Below are positions 13,601 to 26,056 of a stretch of DNA of 64,000 nucleotides, in pieces; position 1 is the stretch's first letter, and each line of letters opens with the position of its first letter. Below the pieces are notes generated by a model that made no database searches, was not told where the DNA came from, and saw only the letters and a list, made by a program, of their open reading frames with translations. The DNA is from Chrysomallon squamiferum (lineage: Eukaryota > Mollusca > Gastropoda > Neomphalida > Peltospiridae), in contig CM022667.1 of NCBI GenBank assembly GCA_012295275.1, positions 8,767,538-8,831,537 on the forward strand, written 5' to 3'. The translations under genes and the position numbers were made by a program.

Positions 13601-15141
13601 AAAAGAACACTAACTTTTTTGTATTTCTCCATGTCGATGCACTCAAGCTGACTCAGTCGGACAAGATTGGTTCCTACAAGAATTCTCAGTTCTCGTCTCT
13701 CCTGTTCTCTTCTCTCTCTGTCGCGCGAGTGACCCTGATGCTGCATTCGTACCCACAGTTTGTTCATCTCGGAGAAGTTCAGCAGAATGAAGTCAATAGA
13801 GTCGTTAACAGTACCAGATTCACATTCACCAGAGCTGAAGTCAAAATAGTTACGAAAATATTCAGTGAAAAACTGCAGATTCAAATGATTAATTATTATA
13901 AAGTTAAAAAAATAAATAAAGAAATAAAGAAAAATTATATAATAATATAAAAAGACAAAACCGGTAAGAATGATCATACAAATTTGAAGCATTCATAAAA
14001 TGTGAGGAATCTCTTACTTTAAAAAAGTCAGCAACAATTTTTTATTTTTTTAGTTCCATAGTGAAATAAAATTTTAAAAATATATATTTAAATATTAACA
14101 ACTAGAGGACACTTTTGATGTATAAAACAATAGTTATATAATTAGGAAAAATATGCTTTTTTTTAAAAATAATACTTCTTTATTCTCTCTATAACGAAAC
14201 AAATATATTTTTTTGTCAATTTAAAATATTATTAAACGATAACTATGTTATTTGTATCTTGTGATACAAAACAAAAAACTGTAACACAAACTCGTATCAT
14301 CCACAGTACCTAGCTTCTTCTTCCACATCAGGCAGGACATTCTTGGTGCACTGAAGAAGATAATTGCGAAGGAACAGACCTCGGAGGGGGTGCTGAACTC
14401 CCCTGCACATTTCTACCAGATCCTTCAGAATATCTTTCCTTGAAAGTTCATTTGATTTGATATACACAACTCCAACAGTGATGAGAAGATACCTATTTAA
14501 ACAACAACAAAATAGTAATAATAATAATTAAAAAAAGAGTAAAAACATAACAATAAAAGATAAAGAAATAAAATCACAGCTATATGATCATCAGCCAGTG
14601 AAGACACCTATTTGTCTTGTCAGATTCAGAAGTACAAAATATCTGCTGAAAACATATTGATATTTGAATAGAAGGAAAGCATTTCTTAATTCTTTTATTA
14701 TTTTTTACACTGAAAGAACAGATTTTCTTTCTTTTCGATCCCTTAATGTTTTCAAATAATAAAAAAACATTTTGGAATTCATCTTTATAAACTAATATTA
14801 TCAATAAAGACCAGTGTTTTCAATGCAACTTGTAAAAACATTATTTTCCATAAGTTGTGAGAAAGTGAACAGTAATTAACATATAATTAAATACTTACAG
14901 TCTTGGTACAATATTCCCAGCATACTGCACAAGTTCATAAAGATCAGCAACTTTACGACCTTTCTGAAACTCATCACATAAATACATCTCCAGATGTCGA
15001 AGTTCATCTGATATTGCCATGTCTAAACTTTGTTAAGGAAATATGCATTTCTGTGTTGGTCTCATGATAACATATTTTAATGGATCTAGAGATTAGTATA
15101 ATTTGTTTAAAAAATTAATCTCTCTCTCTCTCTCTCTGCAT

Positions 15142-15199
<58 letters not shown>

Positions 15200-16087
15200 T
15201 TGAACTTTTTAAAATGAAAGAAGGGCTAACTTTAAAGGGCAAGAAAGAGCTTTTCTTTTAAAAAATATTTATATAAAATATAAATTAAATGCTGCATTAT
15301 TTATTAACTTTTCTTGAAACTTCTAATAGTCACATACTTTGTAAAAATATAATACTTGAAGGTTTTAAAAAAAAAAAAATATCTAGTATAATTGTTTAAA
15401 GCTGAAAAAGAAAATACTTTCACTGATGTGACTTGATAACTTGATATGATCAGAAGTTTTCACTGATAAGCATAAATAAACATATATATAACTCTTTTCT
15501 AAAAAGAAATCTGTTAATCAAGTAACAAGGATACAACATTCATAATAACTTTTAGGGGACAGCATCGATGTACGTAATTCTCCCAGCATTGAGGACGCAT
15601 GTTTCAATCCATCCATCAATTTTCCTTTGTCCTAAAAAAAGATTTAAAAAAAAAATTAAAAATATAAATTTAGTTTTCATAATCTGTAACTTGTCCTAAA
15701 TTAAAACTGAATATACGTCACTGTTAAGATTCAGAAATCTGAAATTAACACTTTTAATTTTTAATTTTTACATATTTTATGTTTTGTTTTAACTGAATCT
15801 GGAACTGAAGCATGACTTCTGACTTCTGTTTAAAATTCTGATGCATAAACAATCATGCAGAAACATTTGCTAAGAACTGCCAGCACAGTAAATTATTTAA
15901 TAACACACACACACACACACACACGAAATAAAATACCAACCAGACATCTTATCATCTGAAATGCCTGATTCTTCACAATATTCACTGCTTCTTCTAAAAA
16001 CTTCTCTTGTTCCTCCTGGGGAGAAAGTTGGGGTGTTGACGGCTGGAAATAATTTTTTGTATTGTTATAGTATTAATTGAAAATAAA

Positions 16088-16171
<84 letters not shown>

Positions 16172-16371
16172 ATTTTTTATTTTGCTGTGTCGGAAGTAAA
16201 ATATAAATTAAAAAGATAATCTCAACTAATAGATGAAGATATAGTAGTATTATACTTTTGTTTCCATATGGAATAATTACGTCAAGTAATATTTTAAATA
16301 CGACATGGTGTTACTTAATTATTAAGAAAAATTATCGTAAAATATGAAACATTGACATAACCACCCACCAT
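7588..16371 (-). CDS. VPS35: VPS35 retromer core subunit, 17 coding exons
   Basis: Retromer scaffold that binds VPS26 and VPS29 for endosome-to-Golgi sorting. Coding exons in transcript order: 16369-16371 (ATG only), 15941-16042, 15535-15631, 14899-15022, 14310-14492, 13615-13834, 13290-13373, 12772-12881, 12299-12395, 11726-11874, 10960-11167, 10320-10475, 9882-10004, 9073-9252, 8530-8767, 8182-8325, 7588-7764. Total is about 797 residues; human is 796. The conserved PRLYLL motif (VPS26 contact in the family) spans exons 4/5. [32 protein letters not shown] and [12 protein letters not shown] are clear, and the end is YEGLVL. Exon 15 is 238 nt between two phase-0 exons; one extra base at 8707-8710 breaks the frame between AQLAAI and LIIGT. 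The exon 3 donor (GTATCC) is weak. Introns are small and AT-rich. Confidence 0.97.
15119..15198. repeat. (CT)n-(CA)n microsatellite in VPS35 intron 3
   Basis: A short CT run (15119-15137) passes into about 30 CA repeats (15138-15198). It lies between exons 3 and 4 of VPS35 and is non-coding. Confidence 0.95.
16093..16166. repeat. (GA)n microsatellite in VPS35 intron 1
   Basis: About 37 uninterrupted GA units lie between the ATG-only exon and exon 2. On the transcribed strand this is polypyrimidine (TC)n, about 50 nt upstream of the exon 2 acceptor. Confidence 0.95.
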
Positions 16372-16633
16372 GTTGAAGTCATGTGACTTGATACCGTATT
16401 TCACTAATCAAAATGGACAAGAGTTATTGTTGAAACGAGGACACAATTTTGACAATTTAATCGTAATTCTGTAGGATGAATATTAAGAAAATAACAACAA
16501 TATATGTTTAGAATCATGGATTAAAACTTTTGTTTTATCAACTGGATATTCACAGCTGTCACATAATCGCAGAATATGAGATATTTTAGTAAACTCATTA
16601 TAGATCTGAACATGAGAAAAATAACAATCCACT

Positions 16634-16681
<48 letters not shown>

Positions 16682-16851
16682 GGGGAAAAAAAAAAAAAAA
16701 AAAAAAAGAGAGAAAGATATGAATAAATTATAATTATTAATAAATATTTAAAAATTCCAAATGCAAGCAAAGTAATTATTTTCATTTGAATATAAGTTAA
16801 GTTTGGCGCAACCTTTCTTTCATCCATTCAGCTAAAATTCTACACAGGAAT

Positions 16852-16901
<50 letters not shown>

Positions 16902-17297
16902 ATACTACTACCACACACACGGAGACACACACATACACACACACATATTATGCACAAGGTCTGCTATCAAAATACTTATCTATGCGAAAGAATTATATAT
17001 CTCTGAGAAGAAATATAAATTATATTATTCGGAAAAGTTAATTCCATCCAACATCACGAATAATTTAATACACTAAACATATTCCGATTTATTTGAAATA
17101 ATTAGTTACTTTTTTGTGATTTTTCTTTAAAATAGTGCGTTCTTTAAATGGCGAGTATACTGCGAACGCCCTTGATGTTTTTGCACAGAAAATATTAGCA
17201 TCATCTTCACTGGGTTCTGGCATTCCGATGAATTTGGTTCCACTTCACTTCGGTGTTAGGCCTAGCTTTTAAGCCACCTGCTAAATTCTTTCATTTC

Positions 17298-17305
17298 TGA
17301 CGTCA
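17298..17305. promoter_or_regulatory. CRE palindrome TGACGTCA
   Basis: A perfect 8-bp CREB/ATF consensus palindrome about 930 bp from the VPS35 ATG and 410 bp from the ORC6 ATG. A TGACGTT half-site follows 18 bp later. Function is inferred from motif only. Confidence 0.5.
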
Positions 17306-17565
17306 TAATTATTAAAATTATGCTGACGTTGCCACAAATAATATTTTATTTTATTCTACTATATTAGTTATTTCTCTCATTTTATTTACCGATTATTTTG
17401 TAACCATTTATAAAGTGATTATATGGATATTTAAATTTACAAATTTTATTTGAAAATATGTATGTAATAATTAATATTATAAAACATTTTACATTTGTAT
17501 CCGAATCTTTGGTCCGTTTTTGCTTTTACATTTTGGCAACAAAATGGTGTCGTCTGAGAGGCTCG

Positions 17566-17578
17566 TTTTGGCGCGAAA
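17566..17578. promoter_or_regulatory. E2F-type site TTTTGGCGCGAAA
   Basis: A near-palindromic E2F consensus (TTTSGCGCSAAA type) 137 bp upstream of the ORC6 start. ORC genes are classical G1/S E2F targets, so the position and quality suit ORC6 regulation. Binding itself is inference. Confidence 0.65.
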
Positions 17579-17714
17579 TCACGACAAGGCGTTTTCACCT
17601 AAATACACCTGAATTTATTTAAGCTTCCAGAAGTGACTGAAGTGCCTGAAATTTGCTCTGATTAGCACGTTATTTTTGTTTACTGACTGACTGACTAAGC
17701 GAACAGTTTCTGAA

Positions 17715-20700
17715 ATGAATCAAGAAGTCGGTGGCACTTTTTCCATTATTAGGAGATTTGCGGAGAAACTTGGTATCGACAGTTCAAAAATAATTAAGTG
17801 CGATATATGTTTTTTTTTTTTTTTTTTTTAGAAGTTTAGTATCATAAAGTATGTCTACAAATTCAGTATTATTTTCTAAATTTGGTGTTTAGACTTCATT
17901 ATTAGACTTCGTACTCTTGCAGTTTCTAAGTTTCAGTTTCGGTTTTGTGTTACCGCCGGCTAAAGTTTTTACTGAATATTTCCGTATAGTTTGTAACTCT
18001 GTTATTCATAATTCTGCAACCAATGCAAATAATATTAAATAATTAATAAATAACGAATATACAATTTTCATAGCTCATAATCATAAATGATAATGATTAG
18101 CCATTACATGGTTAATCGCATTAAACAGGCAGTTTTTCCATACTATCTATAATCTTAGGGTCAGATTATCAGTTTGCACTCGCAAGCCGATTATCATTTA
18201 TTGATTTAATAAAAAAATAAAAAATGACATTCGTTTTTCAAAATTCTAATAATTAATAAAACAGGAAATGCCAATGACAAAAGTACGATGGTGATATAGG
18301 GCCTATTTGGATAAAAAACTGAAGGTAGGTATGTGGACAAAAATCTCAAACCCAAGAAATCAGAAAACAAATATGAAATAACACCATGACAGCTGGAAAC
18401 CCCTTTAAGTTTAAAATGACACCATGATCATGTAATTATGTTGAATATTAAGGAACTCATTAATTTCAGATAAGTGATTATTTTTGTCCAATTAAGCAAT
18501 ATTTAAATATAAAATAATAGCTATTTGTGATTAAAAAAACAGCTATATTTTAACATTTCCCCCCATTATCTTTATTATTAAATAATAATCAAGCTTTCTT
18601 GAAGATATTTTCAGTGAAGACAGATGGCAGTCTCTGCTTTTGATTGTATTTCTAAAAATGAAAAAAGAAGTTACTAATAATTAATTTGTTTTGTTAAATA
18701 TAAACTCTAATTAGGAGATAATTACTTAAAAGTTAAATTAGCAGAACTACAAACAAATTTTGGTTGGATTAAATTTCTCCAGTTCTGGAAATTGGAGTAA
18801 TTAAAACAAAATAATAGTAATAATTTTACAAACCAAAGAGAACTTAGACATTTATATTGGTTTTTAACCTGTATTTTGTATTTGCATTAGGCTCAATAGA
18901 GAACAACAAATATCATTTAAAACCACTATAATCTATAAATAATTTTAGACTTAAAATGTATGCTAAAAACACTTAAAAAAAATATTGAAAAAAAGAGATT
19001 TACTTGTGGTTTTTTCCAATATGCTTTTACTTGAAATGGATCCATAAATTTGCAGATAATTTCAAAAAGGTTATATTTAATTTAAGGGGGAAAATTTAGA
19101 AGTTAAAAAAAGAAGAAGGGAAAAAAAAGGATGCTTTCTACAAACTAACCAGACAAAAGTAATGAGGATAAACTTTGTTGTATAACAGGCATTTATGAAC
19201 AGCCCACTACAGGAATTTCTACCAACTTCTGAAACAGCAGTATATTCATTTCTTCAAATCTTTATTCTCAATCACTTTTTTAAAAATAAGTATAATTTAT
19301 ATTTTGCAATGCAATACAAGTTTTGCTGTTAGTACTGTTTTAAGGCTTTTGTCAACAAGTTGACAAAGTGGGCAACTTGGCCTGATAATCATAAGGATTG
19401 ATAAAAATGTAGAAAGAAAGCTTTTATATATCAGACAGTTTAATTCTGATATAATTAATTAATTAATTAATTAATATTTTACAGGAAAGCATCTGAATTT
19501 TCACAGCTATTAGACATACGAGTTAGCAGTTCTTCGTTTAAAGCTCTTCAGTTAAACAGCTCAAGTAAAACCATAATATGTCTTGATCTTGCTGCAGCTT
19601 ATCATGGAACAGTTATTAATAAGGTAAGTGAATGAATCGCATACCAACTAGTTTTTTAAATCTTAATTTCAGTAATGTTATTGTGAGAGAGGAAGCATGC
19701 TTCTATCAGATTATTAGCTGTGTTATGTATTAACAGCAGTAGATCCTTTAAATGCAGTTTCCCTTGGAGATTTGCTTTGACATTAACCATGGGACACCTG
19801 TGATAATGGCAAAATGTTCAGAGAGAATTCTGACCACTTTGCCATTGTAAATTTGTGTCACTAATAACTTCTGTCAACAGTAAAATGGGTGTCTTGTTAT
19901 CTGTACTCCATTTTAATTTTAGAATGAGGCTATTAAAATATCTGGTGTTAACAAGAAGGTTTATTTGGGATCCCTGAAAGCTGTGGAATCCATCTTGGAT
20001 CTCCACGACAACAAGAATATAAAAGAGCTGGCTGTGCAGTTTGGTTGCACTCAAGCTACTATATTGGCACAGAACATTCTTCAACAGTAAGTAACATTTC
20101 AAAAAAAAATTAAAACCATTCTGTTTATGTATTTTTGCAAATACCATTTGAAATGGATTTGATTATTAATATTGAAATAGATTGGTTTAAACATTGAAAT
20201 AAAATGGTCATGGTTATATGGTAGTGTGTTGTTAAATATACAATAAATTCACTGTTTTATAGAGTGGTTTTTTAATTAATAAAGTGACTACTGTACAGAA
20301 TTAAAATTATTTAAAAAAAAAAGAAAAGAAGTGCATGTGCTTTTTTTTTGGCATTTGTACAGATATGAGAAAATGCTGTGCTCCAGTGTGGACACTTCTG
20401 GTGCATTGTTTCAAGTGGCAGCACTAGATGTAGCTTGCAGGTTTGTTAGAATATTTTATATTCAAATTAAAAATAAATTTATACAAAAACATATATTATT
20501 TGTCATACCATGTTTAAGAAAATTAAAGTAATAACCAAAACTGCTTCATTTAATGTAATTAGATGTATTTATCCCATATAATCATTCAAACCTTTTAAAA
20601 TTCTTAAAAGTGAAAGTACAGTTTATTGAATTATCTCCCTCAGAACATGGAAAGTAACTGCTGACAATCATTAATAAATCAAATATTTAAAAATTTATTT

Positions 20701-21524
20701 TCTCTATAATCAGTTAATAATAATATAAAATAGAAAGTACTGTTATTTTTTTCTTTTCCTTTATTATTATTAGTTTAAAACTTTGCTCACCATTTCTAGA
20801 AAGTTGAAAGTTAGAATTGACAGAGTGAAACTGAAAGAAACATGCAGTATAAAGAAGACAACTTACAGCAGACTTGTAACAGAAATGGAAAAAGTTGCTG
20901 ATAGTTTGATTGAAGAGAAAACAACAAACATAAAAAAGACTAAAACATTCCTAGAAGAAATAGAAGAAAAAGTTAATGGTATGTACATAATGTAGACATA
21001 TTAATGTTTATCATGATGAATTACAAATTGTTTTCTTAACTTGAAACTAGTGAGATTCTTCAGAGCTCACATATTGGAAAATTGGAGGCAGCTATATTCA
21101 TTGTGATCCATAATTATTATATAAAAAAACAAATGCACTTACTGGCAATATATTATGTGCATATGATACTTCACATGCACATAATATATTTCCAGTAAGT
21201 GCTTTTTTTTAAAGAATCTTAACATTTACAAAAACCCATAAAAGAAGTTACCAGTGGTATTTATTAGAGTTCTTTCATTAAATGCAGTTTTTTTCATTGC
21301 ACTTGTACTGTAACATGAAATTGCATCAGCTGTGAAATGTATTGCACTTAAATTTATCAATCTCCATGATCTAAACAGTTTTTTATTTTATTTTTTTAAA
21401 AGCTCAGTGCCATGAAGAGAATCCCAGGAAACGTAACTATGACGATGAGTCTGAAGAGCAAACAAAGGAAAACTATGCAGAATGGAAGAAAAGAATTCTA
21501 GCAAAAGTTGCAGCAAAATCATAA
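17715..21524 (+). CDS. ORC6: ORC6 origin recognition complex subunit 6
   Basis: Smallest ORC subunit, with a TFIIB-like cyclin-fold core that binds DNA and a C-terminal motif that binds ORC3. Coding exons: 17715-17797, 19485-19623, 19923-20086, 20363-20440, 20800-20978 and 21403-21524; phases agree and give 254 residues (human 252). Seen directly: ICLDLAAAYHG in exon 2, ISGVNKKVYLGSLKAVESIL and KELAVQFGCTQA in exon 3, YEKMLCSSVD in exon 4, a Lys-rich helical stretch in exon 5, and the conserved C-terminal block YAEWKKRILAK in exon 6. The start is the first ATG in frame with the conserved exon 2 through a GTGCGA donor, the least certain border. The frame is intact. The gene is divergent from VPS35, with an E2F-type site 137 bp upstream. 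Confidence 0.94.
21135..21202. repeat. 68-nt near-perfect hairpin in ORC6 intron 5
   Basis: Arms 21135-21162 and 21175-21202 are 28-nt inverted repeats with one mismatch (left ACTGGCAA, right TTTCCAGT) around a 12-nt loop. A-rich and T-rich flanks extend the pairing loosely. The size fits a miniature inverted-repeat relic or a precursor-like hairpin. No conserved microRNA was recognised. Confidence 0.75.
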
Positions 21525-24191
21525 CACATGGGATTTCTGCTAGATGAGAAAAGTAGAACAAAAGGTATTGGGTGTTGTAGGAAGTTACTCCACTTTCTGT
21601 TTTATGATCATGTAAAAACACCTGTCAGTGTTGGACTATTGCTTCTTTTATTTTACATTTTCCGTTATAATCTAATTATTTTGACCATGTAACTTTTTAC
21701 GTTTTCATGCTAGGTTGTTATTAATCACATATTCATTCGTTATCACTTAATATTAAATACACTTTATTATTTACCAGATTAATTTCTGAATGTGTAATTT
21801 ATTCATCGGTCACTTTCTCCCTCAGATTTACACTCCTTTCTTCAAATGATATTTCTTATTTTTTGAAATGTAAACATAAAGTGCATTAACCTTGTGCATA
21901 GATAAATATTAATAATGGTCTTTACATTTTGTTCTTATTGAATGATGATAAATACCTTATTCTTAAATAATTCTGTTTTGATTTTATTTTTTCAATTCTG
22001 TACTTTTATACATTCTTCAGTCTTCAATAATAATTTTTTCTTTTTTTTACCTACTGTATTATGTTTTTCTTATAATGCCTGTTCACTAACATTCTCTAAA
22101 ATTTTTATTAAATTTTTTTAATCCAGCTGATCATATTTACAAAGTCAAATTACAAAGTGTTATCATTTAATAAAAAATTATTTCTGCATCTTCATTTTTA
22201 CAAAAAAAAATTCTGCTTCATTGCTTAGTGTGTCCTTACAGTTAACTTGCTCATTATCATCAGTTATTTCTCTACAAGTATATTCATAAAATCATTTTTT
22301 GTTTTTTACATGTCAAACAACCTTCTTCAAAACCAGAATCAATAAATCATCTGTATAATAAAAAACCTGAACTTTATTCAGGGTAACTATACAGTCGAAT
22401 CAGAGTGAATATGGCCAGGATTTTTAGTTCCAGTAAATTTATGTCTTTTTAATGTTACGCCTTCAGCGGCCATGTTTTATCTTTCAAATTTTTTCTTTGA
22501 AAAGCAGATTGAAAAATATTAAATATTTGCTGACTGTTTTCATGATCTGAAGTGCCAGTTGCTGTATACTGTATTGAAACCAAGGTTAATTAACAAATCG
22601 TTATTTTCCATTTCAGTTTTGCTCCCAGCTTATTTCTGAAAAAGATTTTTCAGTTTAATCCATAAATGTTTTTATATATATTTATTTATCAACTTTTTCA
22701 TATTTCATATTTCTTTTCTTTCTAATTTTATTTGTGAATTTTAAGGAAAACTTTTGATAGTTTTACCAGGATTACACCTGAATTGATAACATCATATGTT
22801 CCCATTATCTGCATATTTCCCCCCCAAAATACACAAAATCAGTAAATAAAATGAATTATTACTCCTTTGTACACATCAAGAGTGCTGTTTGATGGTCTTG
22901 ATCTGGTAGTTCATCTGTATTAATAGAAATTCTGCATCTGCAGGCTGTGTAGTATGCTAATATCTCTTTACTATTCTCTGAACAGCAAACTTTCACCATG
23001 TAGAAATAGTATTTTCTGGAGTCTTTCTTGATTTATGAAGATGGCACTTATCTGATCAGCTGTATTAATAGAATTTATCTGTCAGCTGTATTAATAGAAA
23101 TATTGCATCTGCTGAAAGCTGTGCAGTATGCAAATATGAAGATGGTTTATCTGATCTTTTCTGAACAGCAAACCTTCACCATGTAGAAATAGTATTTTCT
23201 CTTTTTGAACAGCAAACCTGTCTTCTTCAAAATAGTATTTTCTGGATTTTTTTGCTGTCTTCTTCAAAGTATAGTTAGATGGTTTCAGTCTTTTGCACCA
23301 ATATACGTTTCGAATCATTTAATAAAATATGTAAAAGAGTATAGATGACTTGGTGCCAATTGTATGTATATAAGGTTAGTTGCCAGATAAGCCAATTTCT
23401 CCTTACGCAGCTCTAGATATAATAAAGATTTTGTTTTTTAAAAGGAAACATTTTGCATGATCATTGGCAACAGTTTTCCTTTCTCTCTTTTTTTTTTTTA
23501 TTTATTTATTTATTTTTTTTTTGCTTCGCCAGAAAGTCGGAGTTTGTATTTCTTTACTGTTAATTATGGCAATTTCTTAAATGTTGTTAGAAAATTTAGT
23601 TTCTTATACTAGTAAAATATTTTTAAAATATAAATTTATTTTTCATAATAACTCTATGAATTTAGGCCAACTGTCTTTTTAACACAAAGTTGTTTTTGGT
23701 CATTTGAAATAATTATGTTTCTTCCCTAGAGAGATATGCAGATTTGAAATTTCCTTATTCTGAAATTTTTGAGTCAGAATATTGGTCAAAAGAAAATTGG
23801 ATTTAAAATTTAGAATTAAAATTTGTCCAGTATTGAAAAACATTTCTTTGTGTTTATTGAATAGTTACTATTTCTGTTCTGGAATCTTGAACTACAATTA
23901 CATTGTAGTTACATTTAAACCAAAAAAATTATTGCATTAGCCTATAACTAGTCATCTCCAGCATTTTGTTATGATACAGTTTGCCAATTTTTTATTTATT
24001 TAGAAAATATCCAATTTAAGAACATTCAAGATTTTCAAAGACTTGTCTCAGTTAAACAAAAAAGTTTCTTGACTGTGGATCCACCAGACTTAAAATTACC
24101 TTTTTCAGTATCTTAAATATTCACTGATCCACTGTGCCAGAAGATCTACAGTGCCCTGAATCTCCTTATGTATCACAGATGCTTTTCCATT
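21525..24191. other. ORC6 3' flank and intergenic region
   Basis: AT-rich sequence with no convincing gene. The first few hundred bases are probably ORC6 3' UTR. A rearranged direct duplication lies at about 22915-23250. A T-rich stretch at 23480-23525 includes TTTA repeats. Short frames here (for example 23091-23318 minus) lie inside the duplicated repeat and have no recognisable domain. Confidence 0.5.
22915..23250. repeat. diverged direct duplication, ~175-bp spacing
   Basis: CTGTATTAATAGAAAT..GCATCTGC..GCTGTG.AGTATG recurs at about 22915 and 23089. GAACAGCAAAC.TTCACCATG followed by TAGAAATAGTATTTTCT recurs at about 22980 and 23164. Fragments (GAACAGCAAACCTG, AATAGTATTTTCTGG) recur again near 23208-23245. 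The copies are out of simple order, so the block has been rearranged. Confidence 0.65.
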
Positions 24192-26056
24192 GCTTAAGAT
24201 AGTGGTTCCCAACCTTTTTAATGCCCTGCACCCCTAAAATATTTTAATATATTCTCGCACCCCTTACAATACATGTAATGATTTATTTAAGAATAAAGTT
24301 GAAAACGACCGAAGAAAGTTTGTATAACTAATTTTTAATAATGTACTCTATGAACAAAAATGAAATATATGGAAACGAAAAAATGCAACAAACTGCATGC
24401 AAACAACATGAATTTGTCAAAAAATTAAATTTTCATCTATGCATGATTTTTTTAAAAAGATTAAAAATTCAAATTTAAAATCCACATCAAATTTAATGAC
24501 TCTTTTGTTCCTGTTTATTGCTTAAGAGTTTTTCAAAATGTGGCACTTTGTTACTGATAGCAATTCGCATGTCTGCCTGTGCACTTAAGCGATTTCTAGA
24601 CTTTGTCTTGATTGACAAAAGAGCACTAAATCCAGACTCGCGTAAGTAAGTCGTCGCAAATGGGATGAGCATACTTAGTGCTTTTTCACAAAGTCCTGGA
24701 AACATGTCCATTGCCAAGCACCAATATTGTTCCAAAGTTTTGATTTCAAACTGCATTTCAAGAACACAATTTGTGCGCAATTCAATAAGATCGTCTTTCA
24801 ACTTTTCATCATCCGACATATAATCCAAATTAAAGGAGTAAGGATTTATTATCCATTCTTCAGAAGTTTCCAGTTCTCCTCCTCCAAAATATCCATCAGA
24901 TGACTTTGATAGTATTTCCAAATGATTTACAATTTCATCACACACACTTGGAATTTAGATACTCATCTTCATCAACCATTTCTTCGAGTGATGGAAAATT
25001 TGAGAGATTACCTCTTTTAACTCGTCGACACCAGAGATGTAACTTTTCTTTGAAAGCATTTAACTTTTCACAATAATTTGGATATCTAGGTCATGTTTTG
25101 CAAAGAAATTCTTCACACATTGGAAGATATCTTTTCCTTTGGTGGTTCTCTTCAGATCTCCACAGAACAGGAAATCTTCCATTATGGCACCATCATGAAC
25201 ATATCTCACTAAAGCAATGAGTTGACTGCAATTTTCAACATCAGTTGTTTTGTCCAACTGGAGAGATATTTTCAAGGGACTAGCTTTGATATCTGTGATA
25301 ACTTGGTCCAAAATGTCCGAACTTAAATCACTAATTCGGCTCTGAATAACATTATTTGATAACAGCACTAGTTTAAGCTTGTTTTTTCCCAGAACAATTT
25401 TTGCCATTTCTAATCACATGGCTTTATCACCTCTTCTGCAATTGTATGGGGCTTCTTGGATTTAGCTACTTTATACGCCATGTGGTATGAAGCCATCAAC
25501 AGTGGTTTGTCAGCAGATATAAAACCTAATTTTGGAAGGGTTCCTCGTGAATCAAAGCGGATCCTTTTTGCTTTCAATGATTCAACATCATGACCTGCAA
25601 CATCTGCTCCACCATGACGGTTATTAAAGTGTTCTTGCAACTTAGATGGCTTCAAATTTGCGTTTGAAAAGACGACATTACAAAGTATGCACTGGGGTTT
25701 CTGCAGATCTTCAGTTGTTTCAGTGCAAGTAAAACCAAACTGCACATAATCATCATTCCATTTCCTTTTCTTTGACATGACTAAGGGTTAATTATTAATT
25801 TGTTAATTGTAATCTGGAAAAATATAGAGAAAGTTAATTAGAACAAAAATAACAATATAGGTAAAATACCATTAGTATAATAACTGTTTATTAGAGACAC
25901 AAAAGAAATGATCACTGCACAAACACAGAATGCACTGAAAAATTGACAATGAATCAACTGAGAAGGCACTCTTAATACAAGACAAAAAACTGAAAAACCA
26001 TCTCACATCCCCTGGAATGCTGCCTCGCACCCTGGTCGGGAACTCCTGGCTTAAGA
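24192..26056 (-). mobile_element. decayed ZBED5-like hAT element with 8-bp TSD
   Basis: The element spans 24200-26048, flanked by the identical octamer GCTTAAGA (24192-24199 and 26049-26056), the target-duplication length of hAT elements. The left end is TAGTGGTTCCCAACC; the reverse complement of the right end is CAGGAGTTCCCGACC (11 of 15 match). Inside, on the minus strand, are three pieces of a BED-finger hAT transposase. At 1849 bp it is short for a full element. The middle of the transposase, where the catalytic region should be, is missing. Confidence 0.88.
24493..25778 (-). pseudogene. hAT transposase, ZBED5-like, broken
   Basis: Transposase remnant on the minus strand. Piece 1 (25778-25410) starts MSKKRKWNDD and has a BED zinc finger (C-x2-C near CILC, then H-x4-H in EHFNNRH), ending in a stop after VIKPCD. 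Piece 2 (25407-25060) continues in another frame with SRISDLSSDI and the LDKTTDV region, then stops. Piece 3 (24945-24493) is the C-terminal hAT dimerisation region with YLRESGFSALLSIKTKSRNRL. Between pieces 2 and 3 a further fragment (LWCRRVKRGN type) is out of frame. Missing sequence, stops and frameshifts make it inactive. Family assignment is from domain order and motif resemblance. Confidence 0.85.

Larger units (their letters stand above)
16372..17714. promoter_or_regulatory. VPS35/ORC6 divergent intergenic promoter region
   Basis: About 1.34 kb separates the two start codons, which face away from each other. It should hold both promoters and 5' UTRs. Seen here are a perfect CRE (17298-17305), a second TGACGTT half-site near 17323, an E2F-type site (17566-17578), an AATGGCG motif near 17146, and (TAA)n at 16635-16679 and (TAC)n at about 16852-16911. 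The 1.1 kb next to ORC6 has a little more CpG than its surroundings. The same head-to-head pair is known in human (16q11.2). Confidence 0.7.

Noticed and set aside
13591-13992. 133-codon minus frame treated as a separate gene
   Set aside because: Its conserved part is VPS35 exon 6 (13615-13834). The rest is translated intron.
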